In this document: in pieces, positions 45,967 through 55,396 of the stretch
How the letters are laid out: every line of letters starts with the position of its first letter
How positions within the stretch are numbered: position 1 is the first letter of the stretch
Assembly: GCF_043290135.1 (NCBI RefSeq)
Contig: NC_134701.1
Location: 34,065,501-34,129,500, forward strand
Length of the DNA stretch: 64,000 nucleotides
Source of the DNA: Rhipicephalus microplus
Taxonomy: Eukaryota > Arthropoda > Arachnida > Ixodida > Ixodidae
Direction of reading: 5' to 3'
The notes under the pieces: generated by a model
Database searches by the model: none
What the model was told of the DNA's origin: nothing
What the model saw: the letters and a program-made list of their open reading frames with translations, nothing else
Translations under genes and position numbers: made by a program

Positions 45967-46974
45967 GATTTAAATCCAATCGAGAACGTGAACAACGAGA
46001 GTCATACCTTATCCATCGATTTAACACCCTCGATAGAGGAATAAATGAGAATTCTGGTACACTTGCAGCAATTAAAGCATTAGAAAGCAATAATGGCATC
46101 AATGAAAATATTAACTGAGTTCACGTCACTGCAGCTGCGAAGGGCACTGGACAACCCAAAACAATTCCAAGTATAACTACTCTTCCTAAGTGCAGCTGTC
46201 GTCTGTTTTCTGTTTTATTTTACTACCCAATCAATTGTGCCATGCATGACATGCCCAACAGCAACCCTGTGCACAGCCGGTAGGCTCCCACTACACGCGT
46301 AGTTCAGAAGCGGGCGAGGAATTCGCATTGCACCCGCTTGCACAGCCTACCGCAATACGGGGCACCCCTCTTTTTACGACGAAATGTTGACAGCGCGCGG
46401 AGTAGTTAAAGGCTTAGAACTTCCTAAAATGCCCGCTTACCAGCCTCTGCCACAATACGCGGCACCCCTCCTCCTACGACGAATTGTTTACGGGACCCCG
46501 AGTAGTTAAAGGCTTAGGACTTCCTGAAAAGCTCTTTTTTGCCCCACACCGAACCGCCAGTGCCAGGAGGGGCCGCCTGATCGGGAGGAATGCGTTAGTG
46601 AACGGAAACATACACAGACCACTGACATCAGAAAGGTGAAGGGGAAAAGGGGGAGAGAGATGAAGGAAGAAGTGGAGGGAATAGTCGAGGGGGGAAGTGG
46701 AAGGAAGAGTGGAAGGGGGGCACCCGAGGGGCGTCCACCGTATATTATTTTTCTCTTCTTCTCTTTTTTTCTTCTTTTTCTTTTTTTCTTTTTTTTTCTT
46801 TTTTTTCCTTTTTTCTTTTCTCTCTTTTTTTTCTCTTTCCTTGCCCTCCGATTTGAGATTTTATAATGCTGAGCACCAACAAACTGTATCTTTATTCCTG
46901 ATGAAGGCCAGACTCTAGGCCGAAACGTCGAAATAAACCACGTTGTGACCACTCACGGAGGATCTACTGGACTA
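45967..46974 (+). repeat. PLE-1 right inverted arm (3' UTR)
   Basis: Natural 3' end of the element on the plus strand; ends GGAGGATCTACTGGACTATA. Contains a T/C-only tract at about 46745-46850 and the second ribozyme motif. Confidence 0.88.
46890..46937 (+). ncRNA. Hammerhead ribozyme motif, PLE-1 right arm
   Basis: CTGATGA at 46898-46904, stem II GGCC (46906-46909)/GGCC (46918-46921), GAAA at 46922-46925, then CGTC with predicted cleavage after C 46929. Stem I pairs TTTATTC (46891-46897) with GAAATAAA (46930-46937), about 7 bp with one bulged A. Stem III is only AC/GU, so activity may need a dimer, as reported for other PLE ribozymes. Confidence 0.78.
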
Positions 46975-46984
46975 TATATATATG

Positions 46985-47099
46985 CGCTTTGCGCTCTCGC
47001 ATAGTTGGCGCACCCGTAATATTTTGCCAGCTTTCTGGGTGAAATAATCACAGCATATCTACGATGTGAATGAGGTCTAGTGGGGCGAAGTGGTTGTAA
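46985..47099. other. Unassigned short spacer
   Basis: Nothing recognised between the PLE-1 right flank and the minisatellite. Confidence 0.4.
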
Positions 47100-47315
47100 C
47101 GATGGATGCACAGACGGATGAACAGACGCATGGACAGATGCATGAATGAACGCATGGATGTACGGATAGACGTATCAACGAATGAGTGGACGCACAGATG
47201 TACAGGTGGACACACTTATGAATGCACGGATGAACCGATTGATGCACCGGTGGACGCGCGGACGGACGAAAGCAAAAATGTGAGGATGGACGGAAACGCC
47301 GATGAACTGATGAAT
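47100..47315 (+). repeat. Degenerate GATGGACGNACG-type minisatellite
   Basis: About 200 bp built from diverged units of roughly 12-16 bp such as GATGCACAGACG, GATGAACAGACG and GATGGACGGA. The ORF through it (Met-Asp-Arg-rich) is a by-product of the repeat. Confidence 0.85.
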
Positions 47316-48493
47316 AGTTTGCTCCACTCCTTATTATTTACTCCATGAATATGCTGTGAGTTTCATTATTTATCATACTACCAGTAACGTGATCTAGTAT
47401 CGTACTGTTTGCATTTTTCAACGTATATGCATTTCACTATACGTACAATTCGCGCCCTCTACGGACGATCCAAGATGTAACGAGAGATGGCTACCTACGC
47501 TTACGACGGGACGCTCAGGCCAAGCCTGAAGGAGCTTCGCCTCTAAAAAATGATTACACGCATATTTTGCGCTTCCCCACCCGCCCGACCCAGGTGGCCT
47601 TCGAACGGGGACGTTCGAAAATGGGGACTTTGAACTCGCTCGACGGGACCGAGGACAATGCGCTTCGTGAGGGGGCGGTTGAACGGCCGCGACGATAATT
47701 CCCAATCGAACTTCGCAATCAGTGATTCCCTCTAGACCGCATGTCACCAGATCTGACTGGCTAGAGGGAAGCTGAAGGAATTTTAGAATTAAATCAAATT
47801 TCGTGTTTAGGAAGAACTCCCATTATTGTTAGCGATGTCATAATTGTTTTCGCGGTTCTGGCAGCAGAAGCTTTAGAACAGGCAAAATAAAACCTTGTCT
47901 TGCTCCGCCCCCGCGAGCGCGCTGAAAGTGTGGGCGTAGAAACATGCGTCATCTTCGTTTCCTCTGGCCCGGAGCAAGTGTTCTTTCTTATCTTCAACCA
48001 TGGCCTCCGTGAGTAACCCATGACATGCTGTTGTCGGAACTAATCGAAGAGGCCACACTTCAGTAGTGCTGCTGTTGCAGATGGCGCGTCATATCGAGAT
48101 AGACGTCACCGTGTTCGGTCGGTGTCTCAAGAAGCCCGGTGACCAGAGCCACTGTTTTTCACCAAAAAGTGCTATTTTCGTTCACTTTTGAAAACTCCTA
48201 CATCGCTTTTCTAATTAAGCAGCGTTCAAGCTGTCCTTACACGCTTCTAACTCATTTTCTCAGAGAAGTGCTTCAGCTTACACCCTACTTCTTTCACCCT
48301 ACCTCTTTCAAAATGAAAAAGTGCACTTCGTTGGGGCTATATTTTATCTCTTCTTTTTTATAGTACATACTGCGTGCGTTTACGACTGTGACACCGTATT
48401 TCGCATTGGCACTCACGAAATTTCCACGTGATTTGCGCATCCGCTTCTCGGGGTCCCGAAATTGCGCGGAAAAGTGCTAAAATTATGCAACTA

Positions 48494-48498
<5 letters not shown>
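47316..48498. other. Unassigned, mixed-composition DNA
   Basis: No coding or repeat signal I can name. A short palindromic stretch AGGCCAAGCCTGAAGGAGCTTCGCCT lies near 47517-47542 (its symmetric halves are under 10 bp). Confidence 0.45.
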
Positions 48499-48563
<65 letters not shown>

Positions 48564-48586
48564 GCGTGTGTGTGTGTGTGTGTGTG
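48499..48586. repeat. (TA)n followed by (GT)n microsatellite
   Basis: An interrupted TA run to about 48563 passes into a GT run ending where the LTR-like repeat R starts (48587). Confidence 0.95.
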
Positions 48587-49620
48587 TGTAAAGACGAGAA
48601 ACACAGAGACAGCAACCGTTCCTGGGTCGGCTATTCTACAGGGCGTGTCACGTAAGGTTAGCGAGAGTTTAAAAATATGCCAGAAGACTTAATTCCGATT
48701 GAACAAATGCACGATGCTCCTCGTTGCCTGGGGCTAGTGAGACTTTTTTCTCTTCTCAAATATTGTTTTATTACATCTGTTTAATTAACGAACTTTCGAA
48801 GATACGAATTTGGATAAAAATTTGAATAAGAAAGCTGTAGATCGTTTCGCAAAAAGTCCAAATAGATAGTTTCGAGCTTTATATCCTTTAAGTATTACTG
48901 TTTGCCAGCTAAGTACAAATGCCCGCAAAATACAAAAAAACACCTCGTGAGAAACCGGCTCGCGCGTGAGTGCACACACTTATTTCAGTGCTCCCTAACG
49001 TTTCGCGTACGAACGACACGCTTACCGGTTCTTGACAGCGATAAGTAGTCACACTGGTTATCGTTTTTGTGCCCGATAGCAAATCGTGTTTATCGCAAAG
49101 CCACCAACATTGTTGCGTACCTGCCGAGACAGCACAATGGGACAAATAATATTTTTGTTCGCACGCGGAACGTTAGGGAGCACTAGAATCATTGTGCGCA
49201 CTAACGCGCGAGCGGTTCTGTTGCGTAGTATTTTTTGCATTAGGCAGGTATATGTAGTTTGGAGAAAAACGCTAATATATAACATATGCACAGTACAAAA
49301 CTATCTATTTGGACGTTTTGCAAACCGATCTACAACTTTTTCTCTGAAAATCTTTGTCCATCTTCATTCCTTCAAAAAGTGGTTCATTAAAGAGGTCTAA
49401 TTAAACAATGTTTTAGAACACAAAAGTGTTTAACTCCAGGCAACGGTGAGCAACATGCATTTAGTCGTGCCATAATTAGATGTCCTGGCCTATTTTTAAT
49501 CTCCGGCTGAAGGTACGTGGGACACCCTGGACACCTTTTATATTCCGATCTTTCTCTTCCTCTGCTTCGCTTTGCTGCTCATGCACCCGAGTCCTAGCGT
49601 CCTTCATGATCATGGCACTT
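48587..49620 (-). repeat. LTR-like repeat R, left copy, split by a foldback element
   Basis: 48587-48638 plus 49530-49620 together align with 57226-57357. On the minus strand the repeat ends CTCGTCTTTACA, has a CA terminus and an AATAAA-like signal in the right copy, as an LTR would. The pair in direct orientation brackets a minus-strand unit of unknown type into which LINE-B inserted. Confidence 0.55.
48639..49529. mobile_element. Foldback/MITE-like element FB-1, long inverted arms
   Basis: Begins CAGGGCGTGTCACGTA and ends TACGTGGGACACCCTG; the arms remain complementary for about 400 bp with many mismatches (for example CAAATAGATAGTTT near 48862 against AAACTATCTATTTG near 49300). No transposase ORF. 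The undisrupted version of the target is visible at 57271-57280. A TA is at the left junction and another TA occurs near the right junction. Confidence 0.75.
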
Positions 49621-49663
49621 GGCCATAGTGCGCACGCGCATAACTGATGACAAGGTTTTTTAT

Positions 49664-50085
49664 GAAACAAATTTGAAGCGCAACAAACAAGGACCAAAGA
49701 GAACAGTACACACGATGAGCGTTAACCTAAAGTTGATATTTCGAACAAGAGAGTAAGGTGAAAAGACACACCCCTTTCAGACGGCACGCATGCGTGGCCA
49801 CTTGCCCATACAGCTCGAGAAAAACCAACCCCTTACATAGACACACAAAAATCACTAAGACACCAGACTTATGCAGTAGGCTCTATTCACCGTCAAGCAA
49901 GCTCAATGAAGGCTGGCTTACATGCGCGTCGCCTTTCTCTTTTATCAAAAATGTTCGACAATTTTTTTGTTAATTTGTTGTGTCTGAAAACCGAAGAAGT
50001 CCTGGAGAACTATCATTTTTAAATTAGCGCTGGTCGTGAGTACTCTTCTCTTCAGTTCTTGTTTGTTGCACTTCAAGTTTGTTTC
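49664..50085. mobile_element. MITE with ~60-bp terminal inverted repeats
   Basis: Left end GAAACAAATTTGAAGCGCAA and right end TTGCACTTCAAGTTTGTTTC are complementary. The match continues inward for about 60 bp to GATGAGCGTTAA / AAATTAGCGCTGGTC. It is about 420 bp long and non-coding. Confidence 0.7.
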
Positions 50086-50099
50086 TTAATGTCGTAAAA

Positions 50100-50974
50100 A
50101 GTCCCCCAAGCTTACATCCTAATAGGTTTCTGTTGGACGGGCTTGGCTGAATCGTGGTAGTCGACCCAGACCACACTGCAACATGGAGTGAGATTCTGTG
50201 AAGTGTCTATGGTGGACGACCCTGGCTGCCTCTAGCTCGTAGGCTTACGCCACGGTCGACATCTGCTTGAAGATCTCTCAATGTTTTCTTCTCGTTGGCA
50301 GATTTGGCTTTGTCGCCGCAGTCAAACCCTTTCATGGTGCATCGTTTTCAGACAACTCGTAGAATACACTTCTAGCGACTGGCCTTGACTGCTCCCGTAA
50401 GGTCGCAGAGTAAGGTGGTAATGCTGGTGTTTGTCCTACGCCTAAAGGGGACTGAACTTCAGCCGGATGCTCCGCAAGGCAGCCGTGTGGACGCTTTGGC
50501 CATTTCTCGAAATTAGATGCGACGCAGCTCATGGTCTGACATCAATAACGCAGGACAACTCTGACATAGCTGAACCGGTGGCTCCTGGCTAAGTGTCACG
50601 TGCACACGTGGAGTCATAGAAGAGCACATCAGGAGACTTGATGGTCTACAAGTTCTCAATGACAGTGCTTTCAGCGTGGCTAGGTATCTTGGTTCTCTCG
50701 AAGGAAGCATCCCTTGGGAGTCGAGTGTCTGCGTGGCTGAGCGTCTTCAAAATCGAATGTATCAGGCTTCTGCAATTATGGCTGTGTCTAGTCAGGGCTG
50801 ACCTTGTTGGCAATTGTGCCTGGTATAGTTTATGCTGAAGAGGAGTGCCCTGTACGGCCGCAGTCAATGCGTTCACGGGATCAAGGGATGGTGAGCGAGA
50901 GAGCAGCATGTCCGACTGATGTTGGTTACAACTCTGTAAGATCATCATTGCAACCGCTATTGACGTTTCACGAA
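50100..50974 (-). pseudogene. Unrecognised minus-strand coding remnant, left of LINE-B
   Basis: A minus-strand frame is open from the LINE-B junction (RETSIAVAMMILQSCNQHQS) to about 50646 and then continues with stops to about 50330 (KWPKRPHGCLAEHP). I recognise no domain. It appears to continue the frame at 55581-55937 on the other side of LINE-B, so it is probably one older unit disrupted by the LINE. Confidence 0.4.
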
Positions 50975-51625
50975 GGGCACGACACCGCAAGCCACACCAT
51001 GCTCAACCCGCTTCTGACTTTGCAGATGCTGGTGTGCTTCATCGCCACCGGTGTGTGCCCATCCCTTCAAGACAAGCTCGGATCAACCTACCCCCCTGCG
51101 CCCAGGAACTTAGCCTGGGAAACTGGCTCGCCCCTTGACGCTCCGGATCCTGCTGCTCCGCCCAAACCAGCCCAGTGGCCCCCCTACAGCTGGCAACCAA
51201 GCCCATCGATGACATCACCGGTCACATGGCCGGTGTCACCGCTACAAAACCACTCTGCCGATGCCGTCAGTTTGGGGCACGACACCGCAAGCCACACCAT
51301 GCTCAACCCGCTTCTGACTTTGCAGATGCTGGTGTGCTTCATCGCCACCGGTGTGTGCCCATCCCTTCAAGACAAGCTCGGATCAACCTACCCCCCTGCG
51401 CCCAGGAACTTAGCCTGGGAAACTGGCTCGCCCCTTGACGCTCCGGATCCTGCTGCTCCGCCCAAACCAGCCCAGTGGCCCCCCTACAGCTGGCAACCAA
51501 GCCCATCGATGACATCACCGGTCACATGGCCGGTGTCACCGCTACAAAACCACTCTGCCGATGCCGTCAGTTTGGGGCACGACACCGCAAGCCACACCAT
51601 GCTCAACCCGCTTCTGACTTTGCAG
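50975..51625 (+). repeat. LINE-B 5' monomer array, 300-bp period, identical units
   Basis: 50975-51274 and 51275-51574 are identical to the base as printed, followed by the first 51 bp of a third unit (51575-51625) ending CTTTGCAG. Body sequence then starts GTTAGTTATC. Each unit starts GGGCACGACACC. The period is a multiple of three and the array is open in the ORF1 frame, with the same ATG in each copy (50999, 51299, 51599). Confidence 0.95.
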
Positions 51626-52552
51626 GTTAGTTATCTAAACAATTGTAAATCGTGTAGAAGCAGTAGTCGCTTCCTTATTGCTGTGTCGTGCCCCAACGAC
51701 TTTAAATTGCGCAGTATATTGGACTTGTGCGTTGACGCGATTGCTTTTGGTTTATGTTCTCAATTAATACTGCTGCTTTCTGGCGACGTGGAACTGAATC
51801 CCGGCCCAACAAAAAGCAGTGATATAGCCGCAATCTTGGATTCTATCAAACGCGTCGAGGACAATCTAGAAACGATTCGATTAGAGATAGACGGCCTTAA
51901 AACTGCCCAAGCAACCCAGGAAAAACAAATTTCCTCAATTAGCAACCGACTCGAAATCCTAGAAAAACTAAAGCCCCAAACCAGCAACCCTAGTGATAAC
52001 GATTCATCCCAGATAAGCCACGAAATTTCTGTGCTCAAAGCCGCAACTATTGACGCCAGCAACCGCCTACGACGGAACAACCTTCTCTTTCTTGGCATAA
52101 AAGACAACATAAAGGAAACATGGGAAGAGTCGGAGCAAAAGATATCCACGTTTTGTGCCGACAAGCTTAAACTTACTCTGGAACCGGGTGCGATAGAACG
52201 CGCACACCGAATCGGGACCTTTTCAGAAAACAAAACTCGACCCATAATTGTAAAACTAGCCCACTACAAAACGAAGGAGCGCATTCTGAACTGCGGTCGC
52301 ATGCTTAAAGGCACAGACTTCGCCATTAGAGAGGACTTCGCAGCTGCCACCCGCATTGCGCGGTCAAAGCTGTTGCAGTTCATCCGCCCCCAAAAATGCG
52401 CATTTAAACTCAGCCTCGACAGACTTCACGTGGACAAAAAGTGCTACATGTATGACCAGACTTCCAACAAAATTGTAGAAATCAGCAAAAAACAGACTGT
52501 GCGTGCTATAGCTGGTGAGTCATTAGGTATGAGTAGCAAAGCCACCGAATGA
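50999..52552 (+). CDS. LINE-B ORF1: RNA-binding protein with 2A
   Basis: Three in-frame ATGs, one per monomer copy, give about 517, 417 or 317 residues; the frame is open even further upstream. After the monomer-encoded part come a Cys-containing hydrophobic stretch and LILLLSGDVELNPGP, a 2A motif. A coiled coil (IEDNLETI-type heptads at SIKRVEDNLETIRLEIDG) and an RRM/C-terminal region (RRNNLLFLGIKDN, IERAHRIGTF, RPIIVKLA) follow. Role: RNA chaperone for retrotransposition. It ends at TGA 52550-52552, with ORF2 in the same frame. Confidence 0.82.
   Translation: MLNPLLTLQMLVCFIATGVCPSLQDKLGSTYPPAPRNLAWETGSPLDAPDPAAPPKPAQWPPYSWQPSPSMTSPVTWPVSPLQNHSADAVSLGHDTASHTMLNPLLTLQMLVCFIATGVCPSLQDKLGSTYPPAPRNLAWETGSPLDAPDPAAPPKPAQWPPYSWQPSPSMTSPVTWPVSPLQNHSADAVSLGHDTASHTMLNPLLTLQVSYLNNCKSCRSSSRFLIAVSCPNDFKLRSILDLCVDAIAFGLCSQLILLLSGDVELNPGPTKSSDIAAILDSIKRVEDNLETIRLEIDGLKTAQATQEKQISSISNRLEILEKLKPQTSNPSDNDSSQISHEISVLKAATIDASNRLRRNNLLFLGIKDNIKETWEESEQKISTFCADKLKLTLEPGAIERAHRIGTFSENKTRPIIVKLAHYKTKERILNCGRMLKGTDFAIREDFAAATRIARSKLLQFIRPQKCAFKLSLDRLHVDKKCYMYDQTSNKIVEISKKQTVRAIAGESLGMSSKATE
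51243..51274 (+). promoter_or_regulatory. Predicted core promoter in LINE-B monomer
   Basis: TACAAAAC (51243-51250) lies 26 bp upstream of the A in TCAGTT (A at 51269), a full arthropod initiator match. The same pair recurs 300 bp downstream (51543/51569). The element's 5' end corresponds to +6. Confidence 0.5.
51782..51808 (+). other. 2A ribosome-skipping motif in LINE-B ORF1
   Basis: Codons spell GDVELNPGP after LILLLS, matching the 2A consensus. Position relative to the coiled coil is the same as in LINE-A although the surrounding sequence has diverged, indicating selection. Confidence 0.88.
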
Positions 52553-55396
52553 CGCCCCTCTGTCTACTGTACCTCTAACCCTCGACCAAGCCGATCATCA
52601 ACGCTAAATCTAAATGTTGCCTTCACTAATATACGAAGCATACTGCCTAAACTAGACAGACTACACAGTTTTATCCAAGATGTAGAAGCCGACATTGTCA
52701 TGCTAGCAGAAACATGGTTACACGAAAGCGTACTCGACAACGAAATCTTCCCGTCTAACATGGACTACACTTTATATCGCCATGATCGCACTAACCGCCG
52801 GGGTGGAGGCGTGCTCATAGCTATTAAAAACAATCTAACATCTTCTCTTATCACTCATGACGACACATTAGAACTAACCTGGGTGCGAGTGTCAAACGTT
52901 GCCCAAAAGGCGATTTTTGGCATCTGTTACCGGCCGCCTGATTCTGAACCTGGCTTTTCCATCCTCCTTTCAAACTCACTCACCCGGATTAAAGACAAGT
53001 TCTCGGACGCCCCTATTTTTCTTTTCGGTGATTTTAATTTCCCTCAAATAAACTGGCCTTTACTCTCAGCCCCTAGTGCATCCCCGTCCAACGAATCAAA
53101 GCAATTCCTTGATCTGACGCTAGATTTTAACCTACACCAAGCTATAACATGCCCCACAAGAGGTGATAATACTTTAGATCTTCTTCTAACATCAAGCCCG
53201 GATGACATAAAGCGCACAATAGTACTCCCCGGGTTTAGCGACCATAACCTTATCCACAACTGCATATCTCTACCTCTGATCAGAAGGTCGCCGATTGAAA
53301 AATTCATAACTGATTACAAACGAGGAAATTATGACGCTATCAACGACAAACTCGGTTCTTTTCTTGACAGTTTTCGCGGATCATATCACACCCGCTCAGT
53401 AAACGCCAACTGGCAGATATTCAAAAACACGATACTCAACTTAGAAAAACAGTATATTCCAACCATTCGCGTAAAATCAGATTCCACAAATCATTGGTTC
53501 AACAAACAACTGAAAAGTCTTTTAAATAAAAAGAAACGTCTTTATAGGACCGCCAGTCAATGCGATTCCCCTTTAACATGGGAAAAATATCACCTGTGCG
53601 CCAAAAAGTATCTTACGGAACTACAAAAAGCCAAAGATAAATATTTTTCATGTGACCTATTATCTATCCTCCGCTCAAATCCCACTAAATTCTGGCGCAT
53701 GCTCTCTCACAAAAATCAAAGTACCAACATAGATCTTCTAGACCCAGACGGGGAACCAATAGACGCAAAACACGTTGCCTCCGCTTTAAATGATTACTTT
53801 TCATCAGTATTTTCTACCCCTAACATTACACAGTCAACACGAATACCTACCCGTTCCCCCGGGGCTGTATCCCCCGAAATAGCATTTAACCCCGAAGGAA
53901 TCGTTAAACTAATCACCGGTCTTAAGATATCTTCAGCGCCAGGTCCTGACAAAATAACCCCCAAACTTTTAGTTAACACCGTCACAGTGGTTAGTCAGAT
54001 TCTTTGCCTCATCTTCATGCAGTCCCTTGAAACAAGCGAAATTCCAGACGATTGGAAGATAGGCAGAATAGTAGCCATCTTCAAAACAGGAGAGCGAACG
54101 AATCCAGCAAACTACCGCCCTATTTCCCTGACAAGCATTCCCTCTAAATTACTAGAACACATTATATCTTCTCACATCATGACTCACCTTGAATCAATAA
54201 ATTTCTTCTATAATCACCAGCACGGTTTCCGAAAGCACTTCTCATGTGAGACCCAATTAGCCGAGTTTACCCACGACCTACTAAAAAGCATGGATGATAA
54301 CCTGCAGATTGATGCCATATTCCTAGACTTTTCCAAAGCTTTTGATCGCGTACCACACAACTTATTACTTAGCAAAATTAATTCCCTTGGCATTGCACAG
54401 AATATTGTCTCCTGGGTTAAACACTTCCTCTCCAACCGTAAACAATTCACCTCTGCTAATAATCATAACTCCTCTAAAACTCACGTATCATCAGGCGTCC
54501 CTCAGGGTGCGGGCTTATCACCTCTTCTATTTTTAATATTCATAAACGACCTGCCAACAAACATTCAAACAAAACTTCGACTATTTGCGGATGACTGTGT
54601 CATATACTCCCCCATTCACAACTTTGAAAACAGTACTAAACTACAGCAAGACCTCGACACAGTTGCGCTATGGTGCCAAGACTCATCAATGCCGTTAAAT
54701 CTAACCAAATGCAAATCGATGTCATTTTCCCGTAAACGCACCACTGTTCATCATACATACTTTATCAATTCGCTTCCTCTCGATTCGGCTTCGTCATACA
54801 AGTATCTCGGAGTGCACATGTACCCATCTCTTTCATTTGCACCGCACGTACAGTCCATCTGCTCAGACGCTCTGCGTACGCTTGGTTTTCTGCGCCGTAA
54901 CCTCAAATCAGCATCTCCTGACGTTAAAAAACTAGCATACTTAACATACGTACGGCCAAAGCTCGAATACGCATCGTCCATTTGGAATCCATCCCAGGCA
55001 TACCTCGTTAGCGAACTAGAAGCAGTTCAAAACCGCGCTGCCCGCTTTATAACCTTACAGTACTCCAGAGAAATCAGCGTCACCGCCCTAAAACAATCAA
55101 TTGAACTGCCATCACTCGCGTCGCGCCGCCTCATCTCGCGCCTATGTCTCCTCCACAGTTTCTTTTTCCGACCCCAATCAAGACACGAACTTTTACAGCC
55201 CCCAAACAGAACTTCTTCCCGCATTAACCATTCAAACCCCATTGCACGAATCAACGGCCGTACATCCGCAATGAACGACTCCTTTTTCCCCCAAGCAATA
55301 ACACTTTGGAATCATCTTCCCGATACCATTGTTGCCACACCTGACCGCACATCATTCCGCGCAAAATTGGAATCCCACTTTGATTCCACCCATTAA
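52553..55396 (+). CDS. LINE-B ORF2: AP endonuclease-reverse transcriptase
   Basis: About 947 codons run from just after the ORF1 UGA. The endonuclease begins near codon 20 (LNLNVAFTNIRSILPK, with the catalytic Asn), continues MLAETWL, CYRPPD and FLFGDFNFPQINW, and ends FSDHNLI. RT has HQHGFRKHFSCETQL, FLDFSKAFDRVPHN, GVPQGAGLSPLLF and catalytic LFADDCVIYS. The first ATG (52700) lies inside the endonuclease after the catalytic Asn, so starting there would give a dead endonuclease. The start must be upstream without an AUG, most simply by UGA readthrough from ORF1. No RNase H. Confidence 0.87.
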   Translation, partial: RPSVYCTSNPRPSRSSTLNLNVAFTNIRSILPKLDRLHSFIQDVEADIVMLAETWLHESVLDNEIFPSNMDYTLYRHDRTNRRGGGVLIAIKNNLTSSLITHDDTLELTWVRVSNVAQKAIFGICYRPPDSEPGFSILLSNSLTRIKDKFSDAPIFLFGDFNFPQINWPLLSAPSASPSNESKQFLDLTLDFNLHQAITCPTRGDNTLDLLLTSSPDDIKRTIVLPGFSDHNLIHNCISLPLIRRSPIEKFITDYKRGNYDAINDKLGSFLDSFRGSYHTRSVNANWQIFKNTILNLEKQYIPTIRVKSDSTNHWFNKQLKSLLNKKKRLYRTASQCDSPLTWEKYHLCAKKYLTELQKAKDKYFSCDLLSILRSNPTKFWRMLSHKNQSTNIDLLDPDGEPIDAKHVASALNDYFSSVFSTPNITQSTRIPTRSPGAVSPEIAFNPEGIVKLITGLKISSAPGPDKITPKLLVNTVTVVSQILCLIFMQSLETSEIPDDWKIGRIVAIFKTGERTNPANYRPISLTSIPSKLLEHIISSHIMTHLESINFFYNHQHGFRKHFSCETQLAEFTHDLLKSMDDNLQIDAIFLDFSKAFDRVPHNLLLSKINSLGIAQNIVSWVKHFLSNRKQFTSANNHNSSKTHVSSGVPQGAGLSPLLFLIFINDLPTNIQTKLRLFADDCVIYSPIHNFENSTKLQQDLDTVALWCQDSSMPLNLTKCKSMSFSRKRTTVHHTYFINSLPLDSASSYKYLGVHMYPSLSFAPHVQSICSDALRTLGFLRRNLKSASPDVKKLAYLTYVRPKLEYASSIWNPSQAYLVSELEAVQNRAARFITLQYSREISVTALKQSIELPSLASRRLISRLCLLHSFFFRPQSRHELLQPPNRTSSRINHSNPIARINGRTSAMNDSFFPQAITLWNHLPDTIVATPDRTSFRAKLESHFDSTH

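Larger units (their letters stand above)
42852..46974 (+). mobile_element. PLE-1, Penelope-like element with ~1 kb inverted termini
   Basis: Between two inverted arms (42852-43862 and 45967-46974) lies a plus-strand RT/GIY-YIG coding region. The left arm is an inverted copy of the element's 3' end: it contains the reverse complement of the last coding codons and the 3' UTR, including a long polypyrimidine/polypurine tract. PLEs with inverted or direct pseudo-LTR arrangements are known. Each arm carries a hammerhead ribozyme motif. Short TA runs lie at both ends. Confidence 0.88.

Noticed and set aside
47106..47348. Met-Asp-Arg-rich 80-codon ORF
   Set aside because: Encoded by a 12-16 bp minisatellite; composition explains the frame.
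50975..51625. Tandem 300-bp repeats as a CRISPR-like array
   Set aside because: Units are adjacent without unique spacers, far too long, and part of a LINE 5' end in a eukaryotic genome.
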